Origin: Reticulitermes lucifugus
Lineage: Eukaryota > Arthropoda > Insecta > Blattodea > Rhinotermitidae
Reading direction: 5' to 3'
DNA: 64,000 nt
Assembly: GCA_026260175.1 (NCBI GenBank)
Contig: JAKCWW010000145.1
Location: forward strand, 62,001-126,000
In this document: positions 23,838 to 35,200 of the stretch, piece after piece
Position numbering within the stretch: the stretch's first letter is position 1
Layout: every line of letters begins with the position of its first letter
Notes under the pieces: generated by a model
The model's database searches: none
What the model saw: the letters and a program-made list of their open reading frames with translations, nothing else
What the model was told of the DNA's origin: nothing
Program-made: the position numbers and the translations under genes

Positions 23838-23950
23838 TAATGTTCTGAGAAAGGAGATCTCTACACCAGGAAATAATGTTTTCGGAAAGCAAGAAAACGA
23901 AGATTTCTACGCCAGAAGATAATGTTCTTCGAACTAAGAGAAGAAAATCA
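23838..23950. repeat. Imperfect 35-45 bp repeat, about three units
   Basis: ATAATGTT begins at about 23837, 23872 and 23917. The first two are each followed by a purine-rich stretch and GAxATxTCTACxCCAGxA. Units are diverged. Confidence 0.5.
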
Positions 23951-24129
23951 CTAAGTCAGTTGCTACTAATGGATACGGATATCTCTGCGCCTAAATATCT
24001 AAACTTTACCACATTATCAAAGAATTTATTTACTACCTTTTTCTCGTACCTCAAAGTAAACCGGAACCGATACCTTGATGTACTATTCAGAAATTCTACT
24101 GCAATCAAGGAGGGAATTTTTCAAATGCC

Positions 24130-24228
24130 TCGGTTAGGACAGTCGGTGTCCAATCCGACTTTCGAACCGGTGACTTCCCGAACATAAATCAGAAGTGCTA
24201 CCGCTTCAGCCAACTTGCACGGTCAGTT
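24130..24228 (-). mobile_element. tRNA-like SINE head
   Basis: The minus strand gives AGTTGGCTGAAGCGGTAGCA (box A) and CACCGGTTCGAAAGTCGG (box B) about 40 bases apart, as in tRNA-derived SINEs. The following body was not matched to another copy here. Confidence 0.55.
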
Positions 24229-24639
24229 TCGTAACTAGAGGCCTTTCCTCGTGATTGAAGTGCCTGGAGCACTCAAAGCCATCTAGTTCCGAGTGCGGAC
24301 ACAAAATTTACTTATCCTCCAATACCTCTACATGAAGTGATGCTTATGCACAGGGGCAATTTTACTCTTGCTTTTAGAAGGGATTCAATTACACTAAATG
24401 AGACTTCAGATTCAGTTTCTTGTTTTTTCCCCTGAAAAACTTAAAGGAATATGCAGCAGAAAGGTTCCTGCACAACAGAAAGATAAATGCTTAACAGCCA
24501 CTTAAACAGGCACTTCTGGTTTAAATTGTCACAATCTGACATTGAAACAAGAAGTTCAGAAACCAAACAATTGAATTGAATGCCTGAATATTACTGAAAT
24601 TGTAATGAAACTCCAAAACATAATTTTATAAATAATTCT

Positions 24640-24842
24640 TACGGTCCATTTTATTACTATTATTATTATTATCAACATAGTTATTGTTAGGAAGTTTCAA
24701 AATATAATAAGATGTGTAGTTAAATTATTACTCACTATATATTACACAAAGTTGCATATACACACAATGTTTAGAAAATATATGAACGTGTGTTCCAACA
24801 TCAACAAAAGCTATAATAGTAATAATAATAATAATAATAATG
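24640..24842. repeat. Two (TTA/TAA)n tracts
   Basis: TTA units at about 24653-24672 and AAT units at about 24815-24841. Others in the window are 3330-3347, 36127-36154, 43364-43377 and 62378-62416. Confidence 0.85.
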
Positions 24843-24997
24843 TACAGGAAATTCGTGCAAACCTAAATTGGCTAACATTGCAATGTACAAGTTTAATATT
24901 ATTCGCTCCGTGCATTGTGACTATAATCATCCACGTACACCAACAAATGCAAACAATTCATATAAAATCAGAAATCATCCATATACGTGAAATCTCC

Positions 24998-25036
24998 TAC
25001 ATTATTTCAAAGAAAAATACCATCTTCAGAGAGATA
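24998..25036 (-). ncRNA. Hammerhead-like core D
   Basis: Minus strand: ATCTCT, then perfect CTGAAGA, a decayed stem II (TGGTATTTTTCTTT), GAAA, and TAATGTA with GTA, then GGAGAT. ATCTCT and GGAGAT can pair over six positions (one G-U). That puts a stem I exactly abutting both the core box and the predicted cleavage site. Stem II is the weak part. Confidence 0.5.
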
Positions 25037-26561
25037 GTAATACAAAGATATAAAAAATTAATATATCCAATTCTCATATAGAATGTTAAAACTAAATAAT
25101 GGCAGCCACAAATATAAAACTGTGGATGCTATAGATATTGTAATGCTAACATATTTTTGACTAAAATTCATTGATTTGCTACTGTTTATATTTTGTGTGG
25201 TTATATGAATACTAACAGCTATTAATCTATCGAAGTTCTCGATCCAAAAGGATTAAGTCCTGCAAAACGGTTAATCCAAAATTAAAATAGAATAAAATTA
25301 CGTCAAAATCTCACTTGGATATCTAGAAAACTTAATATTATAATCATACTCTGTGCCGTAAAATGATGTGTCTTGTGTAGGAGAATGTTGTGTACTGGAC
25401 TAGCGTGTTGCACCAGATGTTGTCGTAGATGTGCAATTTCTACGCATAAGCGTACTGGGTTTGCATATCGTAAGCAATAGTGAAGACAGGATTTATTTCT
25501 CAAGTATTTTATTCACTGATCAATAATTCTTCATGTTAGTATAACTGGATATAGGAATTTTCGAAACAGTTCATGCGCCCTACTTTGTGACATGTTTTTA
25601 TTAACTTCATGGTGTACTGTATGGGACGATATCCATGTATGTTGTTTAATATGTGTAGGGAATACGCAGACTTCGGTTTATATGCTTTTATGTACCTATA
25701 TTATTCTAGGAACCCGGTTTTGATCTCTCTGTCAGTTCAGTATACATATAATTTATCACATGTTTTACATTTTAAATTATTGACACCACTAGCCAAATAT
25801 TTTTTTCTATTTCTCTTTGGGGTCTGAGGAGGTTGAATGGAGTGTTCGATGATCGAAAGGCAATGCGAAGATTAGTGTGTTTATGTACGTCAGTCACTTT
25901 CACTTTCTGATCAAAGGGCTTTGGTATCTAAATATTATACATGTTTGGGGCTGTCGTACATCAGGATAATTAACCGAATGATTTTGAAGTTTGCTTTCAA
26001 TTCTCCTATTTGTGTTATTGTGGAAAGAGGCTAACCATTTTTATGGGCAGTCTGTAGTATACAGTTCACTACTTGCTGTTTGCGTTGTTCTGAGAGAGGT
26101 AACCGGTATATCCTGTTTAAAAAGAAACTGCGTGCTGCTAGTCATGTTTCATAGGGTGATTCGAATTATAGGGGATGGTGGTGTTAGTAGCTGTAGGTTT
26201 CATAAATATGTCACTGGTTTTTTAAAGCTTAGTTAAATCCTCATTCTAGAGTCTTGGTTTCTTCTTTATCAAAATGATGTTTGTGAAGTTTTTGAGACAT
26301 GTATAGAAAGTATTATTTGTATGGTTATTTTATTTCTTTTTATGTACTATTGATCTGTGTTCAATTTTTGTAAACTATCTACATTTTGTTAACGTTTCTC
26401 GTACAGGGTTTCATTTATATCATTAAGTTCTTGGTTTATAGAGATTTCTATGAAATTTCACAGTTTTTGCCATTGCGTTTCACATACTAGATAAGTTCTA
26501 TACAGCTGTTCTTTAAGTTTCTCTTTCTTCACACACAGGAATTTTAAATCTTGGTTTAATG

Positions 26562-26600
26562 TCTCTCTGAGTATGGCGGTTTATCGCTTAAACATGTAGG
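26562..26600 (+). ncRNA. Hammerhead-like core E
   Basis: CTGAGTA (one change from CTGANGA) is followed by T, GGCG-GTTTAT-CGCT, TAAAC (one change from GAAAC), and palindromic ACATGT plus A. GGAAA after the triplet pairs imperfectly with TCTCT before the core. It forms an inverted pair with core D. Confidence 0.42.
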
Positions 26601-26689
26601 AAAGTTCATGTGTATGGATGATTTGTGCCGTTATATGAATTGTGTGCATTTGTTGGTGTACGTGGATGATTATTGCAATGTACCTTTGC

Positions 26690-29660
26690 ACCACCGTCTA
26701 GAAGAAGACAGTTATGACAGTCCTAGTAAAGAACACGAGTCTTAACTTGGCCATCAAGAACATACGAACAAATGATGTAAAATATGAATTTGGTGGCTTT
26801 TTTGTTCATTCTAACCACCTTTAGATTCAATATTTACGTCTACTGCACATGGAAGAGTTAAAGCTTTCTACAGTACGATATTGAGAAGGGCAGGAATTCC
26901 TGGGAATTTTTCACTCCAGACCAAATTTCTTTATACCAATCACACAGCATTTTCTTGTTATATGTAATTAACTGCAGACGAGGAAACTACTTGAAGTTAA
27001 AAACTCTTTATGAGCCCTTTATGTTAAAACTCTTTACAATACATTTTGTATAACGAGAGCATGCTTTTGCGACACTGCATTCTCAATCAGTTTACGAGTC
27101 GAAGGCTACTCCCGTCAAACAGGGCAGACACACAATGCAGAATTCGCTTAATGACTGTACCGTTTAGAAAATTCATTGTACTTAAGAAATGGGAACGGCC
27201 AATTACTATTTCAAAAACATATAATTTTATGTCGAAAAGAAAATTGATACATAGTCAATTTCTCTGCACTGAAGTAGCAGCTTCACCTCCAATCAGTTTG
27301 GATTACTTTAGCGTTAGTGACGCGTTGCGGAGACAGCAAGAGGTTGCATGTTACAAATAGTTACCAATAATATAAACCAGAAGAGTTTTACAAGAATAAA
27401 ATTTGGCATGCATTAGATTATGTAATAGCATACTCACAAAACATCCTTCTACGTGCGTTCTTAAGAGTACTTGTCAAGATGAAAACACATTATCAGAAAC
27501 GCAACGATAATTTCCAGTCTTATTCAAGAAGGAACATGTAACTAGCACAATTTACTGCACTCGCTTAACCCAACCTACCCGCTGGCAAAAGAGCACTACT
27601 GCATCACCTGCTCAGCGCTCAGGTCGACACTGTCTATACTTATCGATACTATCGATAACTGTCGAAAGCACCTGTACGTCAAGCAGACAACGTATAGGCA
27701 TAGGTAAGAGGACGTCGTGTAGTGTGATAGAAGTGGGCCGGCATTTCAGTGGATCTGTATACTTCAAGCGACAGGGCGACACATCCCATAGGGCAGCAAT
27801 ATTCGTGGTTACCAACAGTATAGCTTCAAATCTCACTATACATACAAATATTTCAATTAGAAGTGCAAGAAACGCCACAGAACACCGCAACTAAAAGCAC
27901 GGAATACCCACATCATGAATGTATGTTCTACGAGGACACAGGCTGAAAGTCAGTTACAGACAGATTTCATTATCCCAGTAAGAGCGACACGCAACGTCGC
28001 GATGCAATGGTTATTACTTCCGCCTGCTATTCGGAAGGTCCCGAGTTCAAAGAGCGAATGGGACTAATATTTAGTAATTTTGCGTAATCTTCTAAGCATA
28101 TACCGGGAAAGCATCTTAAATCGGGTCACGATTTTTTTTTTCCAGATCCTATCCAATTCATCATATACAATCATCCTACAATAAATTAAAAATCGGTACA
28201 GTTGATAAAGTAACTACGAAAACCATTATGTAAAACGCAATTCTTCTGAATGTCCCCCATATCATGCATGAAAAAAAATTATCACTCTTGGTGGATTAAA
28301 CCCTTTGGCTCCAGTTTCTGAACGAGTACAGCGGACCGCTCCATTCCGTCTGTCAGCGGATTATTTACCTTCGCCAGAGCAGGATAGCGGATGAGTAAGT
28401 GGGAAGAGCTGAACGGTGAATTCGAGATTTAGAACCAACTGAGGCATCCGATGTAATAGCATAATAGAAGTAGATAAATCTATTCACTTCTGTGGTTACG
28501 ATTTCAGACTGTACCCTCAAAAACGTACTACGCATATCTTCTGCGAGAACTCCCCCTCTATGGTTGATGCAAACATGCAGCAAACCCCGGGAAATCATTT
28601 CAGACTCTATATTGGTATGCAAATTAAATACCGCTTTCCAAGCCATCCATATCAACATGATTTCAATTCTAAAAGGGCACTTGCCTATCCTGCGTGAAAT
28701 TAAAATTCCCCTCGTGAGAAAGCGTCATCAAATTACATCACTTTCCCCAACAAAACATCCTCCACTCTATAGCTGGATTCTCCAGAAGGCAGGACTCATT
28801 GTTTCCCTGTATACTATATTACGGAAGAGGTTAATACATTGTTGGATATAAACAGCAATCTGGAAGTCCCTGGTTTTGCCTTAGACACGCATTATATCTG
28901 TGCCTAATGCAAGAAAGAGATAAAGGACAGAATAAAAGAAAGTAAGAAATAAATGGACAAGAAGAAATTGAGTAACGAAGTAAAACATCGAAGTAATACA
29001 CAAAAAAGAGAAGAAAAAAGAAGAAAAAGAATGAAAGAGGAAAGCAGCCTCTAATCAAGAACGAAATAAAGAATGGATCCAAGCCATACAGGAAACGAGA
29101 GAGGACACGGAGTTCTGGGCAAGACTTACGAAACCTAGTTTCTTATTGCAAAGATTTCCAGACTGATTGTACTTACAATACTTAACAGTACTCTCATTCA
29201 TTCAAAAAGGAGCAACCATAGTAACCATAGAAATAAAGATAGCAATAATAACCACAGTAACGATCAGGGTCTTAACAAGCTAATAAGCAACAGTAACAGT
29301 AGGCCAAGTAAGCAGAGTAACCAACAGTAATATTATTAATACTAGTAACAAGTACTAAATGTATTAAATGTAGTAACATTACAACTAACATTAATCACAA
29401 TAACCAACAGTAAACACATTAACCAATAGCTTGTAATTTTGCTTCAACTTCACAAATTCATGCATCCGCTGTGCTGTTGTTATTGAAAGTTGTAATTAGA
29501 AATTAAAAGGTTACGTAGCCTCCAATGGCGTAACGTTCATTTAAAATTTCACGAATATCTGTCAAGTAGTACGAAGTTGGAAGGATAGAAATACTTGCTT
29601 TATATGAATTCTGTAGTCTATAATTCCGTACCCATTACTTTGGCATGGATGGTTACCCTA
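26690..29660. other. Unassigned intergenic sequence
   Basis: No gene was recognised. 27720-27800 (minus, WDVSPCRLK) is probably another relic of the DVTPCRL repeat family. Near 28020-28045 a possible box B (CCCGAGTTCAAAG) suggests an old SINE. 28900-29050 is purine-rich; 29200-29420 is an irregular AGTAACxx-rich tract. Confidence 0.4.
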
Positions 29661-29664
29661 ACTG

Positions 29665-29958
29665 AAGGTTTCTCTAAAGGTAAAGGTCCCTTGGTAACAT
29701 GCATAAACGCACAGAGGGGGAGCAAATGTATAGCTCCATTCATTCTCACCTCGGTGCTAGACGGGGGTGAGTGGTCAACATCAGTCCTGGGCCGCTTTAC
29801 CCCTGGAAAAAGCCACGGTACACACCATACAGGAGGCTGGGTGGGCCCCAAGGAAAATCTTAAAGGTAGTAGAGAACAGAAAATCTCTTGGCCCCACCGC
29901 AGTTCAAACGCCGAATCATCCAGTATGTACTGAGTCGCTATAACGACTATACTATGCC
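29665..29958 (-). mobile_element. tRNA-derived SINE, family A-related, copy 3
   Basis: On the minus strand it carries GTTATAGCGACTCAGTACAT, box B-like GTTTGAACTGCGG, GGGGCCCACCCAGCCTCCTG, TAAAGCGGCCCAGG, GTTGACCACTCACC and GCACCGAGGTGAGAATGAA. It differs from copies 1 and 2 at the 3' end (GGTCCCTTGGTAACATGCAT on the minus side, reading AAGGGACCTTTACCTTT), suggesting a subfamily. Confidence 0.75.
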
Positions 29959-30419
29959 CCTCAGATTTCTGTGGTCCGTTTTACTTCCTTCGTGGGAGGG
30001 AGCTTGTCATCGAAAGTCACATTTAAACGGTTATCATTTCTGCTTTGTATTCTACAGATCCCATGTTAGATTATACGACAGGAACCGTTTTTCTTCAGTA
30101 ACTCTTTGTGTGGCTTTCCTCGCCCCTTTCCTTAAAATTCTACAATCTTTCCAAATTTATCACAGTCAAATGACGTGGCCACTTTAACAATTTTTCGTTG
30201 TGTGTTCACTTATTGATTTATACTTCATTTTATGAAACTGTTAGGTTTCAAATTAAGCACAGTGAAAATAAATTCAGACACAAACTCTGCAGAGTGAAAT
30301 TCTTTTCTAAAAATAAGCCGGAAATATTCCACAACATACGTACTGAGACTTTTAGATTGGTGATACACACCACCGTCAAACGAGGTGACACACTTCTCAG
30401 TACTGTTATTTATTTGCAG

Positions 30420-31090
30420 CAGCGCTCATATGTGATCGAATGATCATGGAACAAACACACCCACACACGACGAACACTGCAACCAGCACGGGAATTCGCA
30501 CTACATTATCCTCATCGACGCCATCCAGACACGAATATGTTTCGACGATTGCAGCAGCTTCTTCGTGAGACAGGAAGTGTAACACGTACGTCACTAATGA
30601 ATGCAGGTCATCCATTGACTGTACCGACACTTGGCAATGAAGATGTCACAATTTCAGCTGCGGAACAAAAGCCATGTAGAGGCTCACGAGATACCGCACG
30701 AGAATTTGAACTATCCCAAATGAGGGTCCTCGAAGTACTTCCTGACGATCAAATGAAGCCATACCACGCTCGCGGAACGCAAATCTGTTCCCAGAAGATC
30801 GTGTTCTACATCTATTATACGTGTACGTACGAGGCCCGCATGTTTTCATCATTTGACACTTTACACCACTAGGCGTCTCAGGACACATGTCGTACAACAT
30901 TTTCGACTTTCTTTTTAACAATGACTCACAATATGGAGACTTCGTGCGGGAATTTCTTTCCACATTGTAGAGTAACAAATTGTCGGATTATTGCAGTATT
31001 TGAAACGATTTGGATGGAAGCGGTCCTGACCTCATTGAGATGCTACCCCAACATTCTCCTAAAAGGACTGAGGAAAGCAACGAAATGCTT
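30420..31090 (+). mobile_element. Mariner-like transposase N-terminal fragment (DUF4817 helix-turn-helix type)
   Basis: Read in changing frames: ARRTLQPARE-FALHYPHRRH, PDTNMFRRLQQLLRETGSVT, NAGHPLTVPT, then E..RDTAREFELSQMRVLEVL. This mirrors A..Y..RFPxRRxPxxxxFxxxxxRLRETGSxxxxxxxxGRPRxVRT...STRxIAxxLGxSxxxVxxxL of DUF4817 transposases. The region after 30880 is less certain, and the right boundary is approximate. Confidence 0.6.
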
Positions 31091-31099
31091 AATTCAGGA

Positions 31100-31823
31100 T
31101 AGCCGATGACCCATTGACTCTTGAAACGGGCATTTGCCTAATACAAATAAGGAGCCTGAGCCATTTAAACTACTTGCTGTTATGAGAGAAAATTTTTCTT
31201 ACTAAACAAAACAAAGACACACATTTAGACCTTTACATCAAGTAGGCCCAATATCCTTTATCTCTACGATCGATATCCCACACAGCCAATTCGCATAAAG
31301 CTTTACATTTTCTACAGAACGCCTCTGATAAATTTTCAAAGTGCTGAAGTTAGGCTCGGTGGAAGGAAGTTACAGATTTCCACAGTGACCAAGAATATGT
31401 ATTCCAAAAGAGTCTTATTGTTTCGACATCAGTTCCTGATACTCGAAAGGAACGTCCTTCAAGTCTACCCATTTTTCATCGCCATCGTTAGCCTCATCAT
31501 AATCAGGATTACAATTAGTGTCTATAACTTAACCTTTAAATGCAGTTTGTCCCTCCATCTTTCCTCTCAGAGTACAGATTTCATCGCTCCAGTGGTTTGC
31601 TATCCAGTTCCTGTTTCATGTCTTCTTTATCTTCATCACGTACATTCCTGCAGCCAATTAAAATAATTCAGCAGTCTTCGGATTCATTGTTTATATTTCG
31701 AAACATTTTTTCATATCTGCAGCTTCATTGGTGGTCTATCCTTGTACTTCCCCTAAAGTTCTTATAAATCTCGCTTCTATTACTTCCTGTATATCTGTCA
31801 AATTTCATAACAGTTCTAACAAG
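31100..31823. other. AMT 3' flank
   Basis: It should hold the AMT 3' untranslated region on the minus strand. No canonical poly(A) signal, gene or element was recognised. Confidence 0.4.
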
Positions 31824-32259
31824 CTATGTGGCTCTTCTCACGTAATACTTTGAAGGCACAAAGGGCAGTGTACATACTGTAGCCTCGACACGTTTGTCAC
31901 GAACTGCGAGCAGTACTTTTGTGCCTGATTTTGCCAACTCACTCCTAACATAACCCATTGCTATATTACACCCCAGTGAAGGTGACGGACAGCCGCTAGT
32001 GACGTAGCCGACGATATCCTCGTCCGATGCTTCCGTCATGGCATACACGGTGGCTCCGGACCGCGCTGAGGGTCCTCTCGACTTCAGTCCAACTCTTTTA
32101 CGCCTGGGTCCATTCCGAAGTTGATCTATGATCACAGTAGCTCCTGGGAAGTCAGCTGTTGTTCTGCGTCGCTTAGCAACTAACCAGGAAAGCCCTGCCT
32201 CCACAGGCGTTGTCGTGTGATCAATGTCGTTCCCATAAAGACACATGCCGGCCTCTAAC
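31824..32259 (-). CDS. AMT: AMT exon 4 with stop codon
   Basis: The acceptor CCGCAG lies just above 32259. The first base completes the split arginine codon, followed by LEAGMCLYGNDIDHTTTPVE. The C-terminal barrel includes the KRRRTT strand, GPSARSG, DIVGYVTSGCPSPSLGCN and IAMGYVRSE, and it ends FVPSKYYVRRAT with TAG at 31826-31824. The family usually ends in xPFVxxxYY plus a few residues, so this is the natural C-terminus. No canonical AATAAA was found on the minus strand in the 800 bases downstream, so the poly(A) site is unassigned. Confidence 0.94.
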
Positions 32260-35200
32260 CTGCGGATCACACCAATGTGATTTCCTCTGGTCCATAGATC
32301 AATACATATTGTGCTGGACATTTAAATGTAAATTTAAATTTATGAACATAGGTATAGTAAATGGGTACGTAAACGATGTATTTTCAAGCTCTATAATTAT
32401 TTTCAATTTTCATTGCATGCTTTTTAATTTATGAAGATTTCGCTGTAATAGGAAAAAATACGTTAGATGGTGGTAAGTAATTTTCACGGTAAATGCAAAG
32501 TCGTGAGTGCTCGTTTATCCTAAAACAACTCTTTAAATTAAGGCTAGAATATGTGGAAAACTACAAAGCGATCGTCTTTGGGCTACCGCAAAGCATAAAG
32601 CCGCTCAAGTAACAACGTCGGAGACTCCTCCTGTTACAGCCGGGCGGTAGGGATACTAAACTGTAGCGAAATTGACCTACATGTACCTACAGCCTAACGC
32701 CTTACCAACAGAACTTACCCATGTTACAGCAGGTGCTTGAAATACTCGTTGTTGTCGTTGTTTTGTTGCTGTTGTTAGCAGGTCCTTAACTCATTTAATA
32801 ATTAGTGGGCGAAAAGTGAACCTTACTCCAAAGGCTCATTGAAGAAAACGTGGATAAAATATGTGTTAGGCTTGCATATTGTCCTCTGAAATCCCTCTGA
32901 ACCTTGCCTTGGTGACTGAAGTTTCGCTTTTGAGGCATAAAGTGAACTTTTTATAGAGAAAAATAATCAAGTGTCTAAATTTATTAATTGATATCGAGAG
33001 ACAGAAATGTCGTGACAGTAAGGAAATAACTATCCTTCCTCTTCCTGATTCCATTTAATTCATGCTTCAGCATGAATAAACTGAAACTTCAAACATTTCT
33101 GTCTTCATCTACTTGCCAACTTGCATATGTCAAAGTCTCTAAACATGACATTCAAATCCAACGTGACAAGAAATCATAGTACCATAGGGCTGATAAAGCA
33201 AATAATCACTATATATATATACATATAGATATGCAAATTACCTGAGGGAATCTCTTGCACCCAGTCCAGCTGGTTTGACTGGAGCCACCTCGGAGGATAG
33301 TAGCATTTCTGCTACCTTGATGGCCTGGTCAGCAGGTAGTGAGATTTCAACACCATCCTCTCCCGTGTAACCACAGCGCGTGATACGACAACCTGACACC
33401 CCTGCGACCGTTGCCAGAGTGCTTTCCATGAAGTAGAGGTGACTGAGATCCACGTCGACCAGTGGCTGCAGGATCTTGGCAGTGTCAGGACCTTGTACTG
33501 CCAGCAGGGCCTGTTCGTCTGGATCCAAGAAACGAAGTTCCACGTCTTTACCTTTAGCTTTCATTGCAGCCTGAAACATTCCAAACATTGAGCAGAATTG
33601 GTCTGAAGGCCCTTGCAGACGTTCTAGAATTACTCGCGTCTTATTCGAATCCTAAATTCTCTGTTGACAGATTTGAATTTGATATGAATGACTAACAGGA
33701 ATGAATGTACAGAACAGTTTGAAATATGATGACAAAGTAATAGCAGTAATTGTTTTCAAAACAAGATAATTTACTCATTTGCCTTACCAAATATGAACAC
33801 TTCAGATAATTCACAAGTATTAAAAAGGAATACACTTTATGGGACAAATATATTTTTTGTGCAGCGAGGTATATGTGATAACCTACTTATTTCGGGGCAG
33901 AGAACATTCACGGACACTGAAATGTATTTCTCTGCTTAATCTATGTTTCGATTTGTTGACCTTAGGGGTTAAGCGTTTCTTGTGTAAAGCGGGAAGAGAG
34001 GTAAATGGTTTAGTTAAAGACACGGTCATCCACCTCGACATGAAAACTTTAATGTGTACAGTTCTGTCTAGCACTTATAAAACCGCATCCCAGACCAATA
34101 TCAGATTGGAACTCCTAAGTTAGATATGAAACGTCATCTGCTATGGTGTGGTATATGAAAATATACAACATTTACAGTGCTGAAATAGGCCAGGACAACA
34201 TCGTTTCACATCCATTCTATTCACCATTTACAGTCATTTGTCAGTCGACTGTATTTCATCTATATATTGTCACGAAATAATACTTGATAATGTTACGATT
34301 TATGAATCCTGATTTCCCCTTATAATTTTCTCCTTTCAAATCTCACTGTCTGTTATAACGGTAAAGAATATGGTATTTACCTCCAAACTTTTCTATTTAT
34401 TCATACTGATTTTATGTTAAATGTAAAGGCAAATTTTTCCTTCTGCCTAGGCACCACATTACGAACGCGTAGGAAGTTAGTGCAAGTAATGCTTCAAGTA
34501 TTCTTAACTCATGAACCAGACGAAACTGAATCATCAAGTTTACTATCCGGTCCTTTAAACTCCAAAGAATTAGCTCACGATATCTACTTAATCTGAGAAT
34601 GTGTGAGCCCCATATTCAGTATGGACATGATAGTAACGATAAAGGTGTTTGACAATACTCCGAATTCAACCCAATTTGTTTGCTGACTGAGGTATCTAGG
34701 TTCATAGTGGACAGAAACGATGGCCGTACAACGACGTGTCTACATCGGCATCCACGAAACAAGATTATGCTTTACGGGCCGGCCCGACGTGGCGGAAACA
34801 GAATCCGACTCTTCAGCCCGAATGCGCGCTGGCGAAAACCTCTTACTCTATGATACACTGTAATTTTCACCTGAGCTTCCTGCAAAAGTTTCTGGTCTTG
34901 GGATCTTCTGGCAGCATTAGACACTAAATGGTAATACCCCAGCGGTGTCTTTGTAATAATGAGGTCATCCAGGATGCCGCCTGTGATAGGGTCCGTGAAG
35001 ACGGTGAGTGTCGCCGTGTTGTCGCGCATGTTGATCAAGTCGACAGTTGTTACGCTCTCCAGGAACGGCAGCCTGTCGCGGCCCCGCACTTCTGTCTGCA
35101 TCATGTGTGACACATCGAAGACCGAGCAGTGCTGCCGGGTGTGCAGATGTGAAGCTGCGATGCCCTCGGCACCATAACTCACCTGAAACCCACCCATAAG

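Larger units (their letters stand above)
24905..26685. repeat. Pair of inverted repeats about 1.5 kb apart
   Basis: The left arm (about 24910-25060) and right arm (about 26530-26685, reversed) share ATAATCATCCACGTACACCA, CAACAAATGC.AACAATTCATATAA, AAATCATCCATA, CCTACAT, the hammerhead-like core and AGAGAGA. The interior (25061-26529) is AT-rich with no recognisable protein. Inverted terminal units are known for some Penelope-like elements, so this may be one gutted copy. Confidence 0.6.

Noticed and set aside
28365-28851. Overlapping frames of 97 and 119 residues on opposite strands
   Set aside because: No recognisable domain, no conserved motif, no gene structure; consistent with chance in a relatively GC-balanced stretch.
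32210-32434. Plus-strand 74-residue frame over AMT exon 4
   Set aside because: It is the antisense shadow of the AMT coding exon.
34736-35177. Plus-strand frames of 60-72 residues
   Set aside because: Antisense shadows of AMT exon 2.
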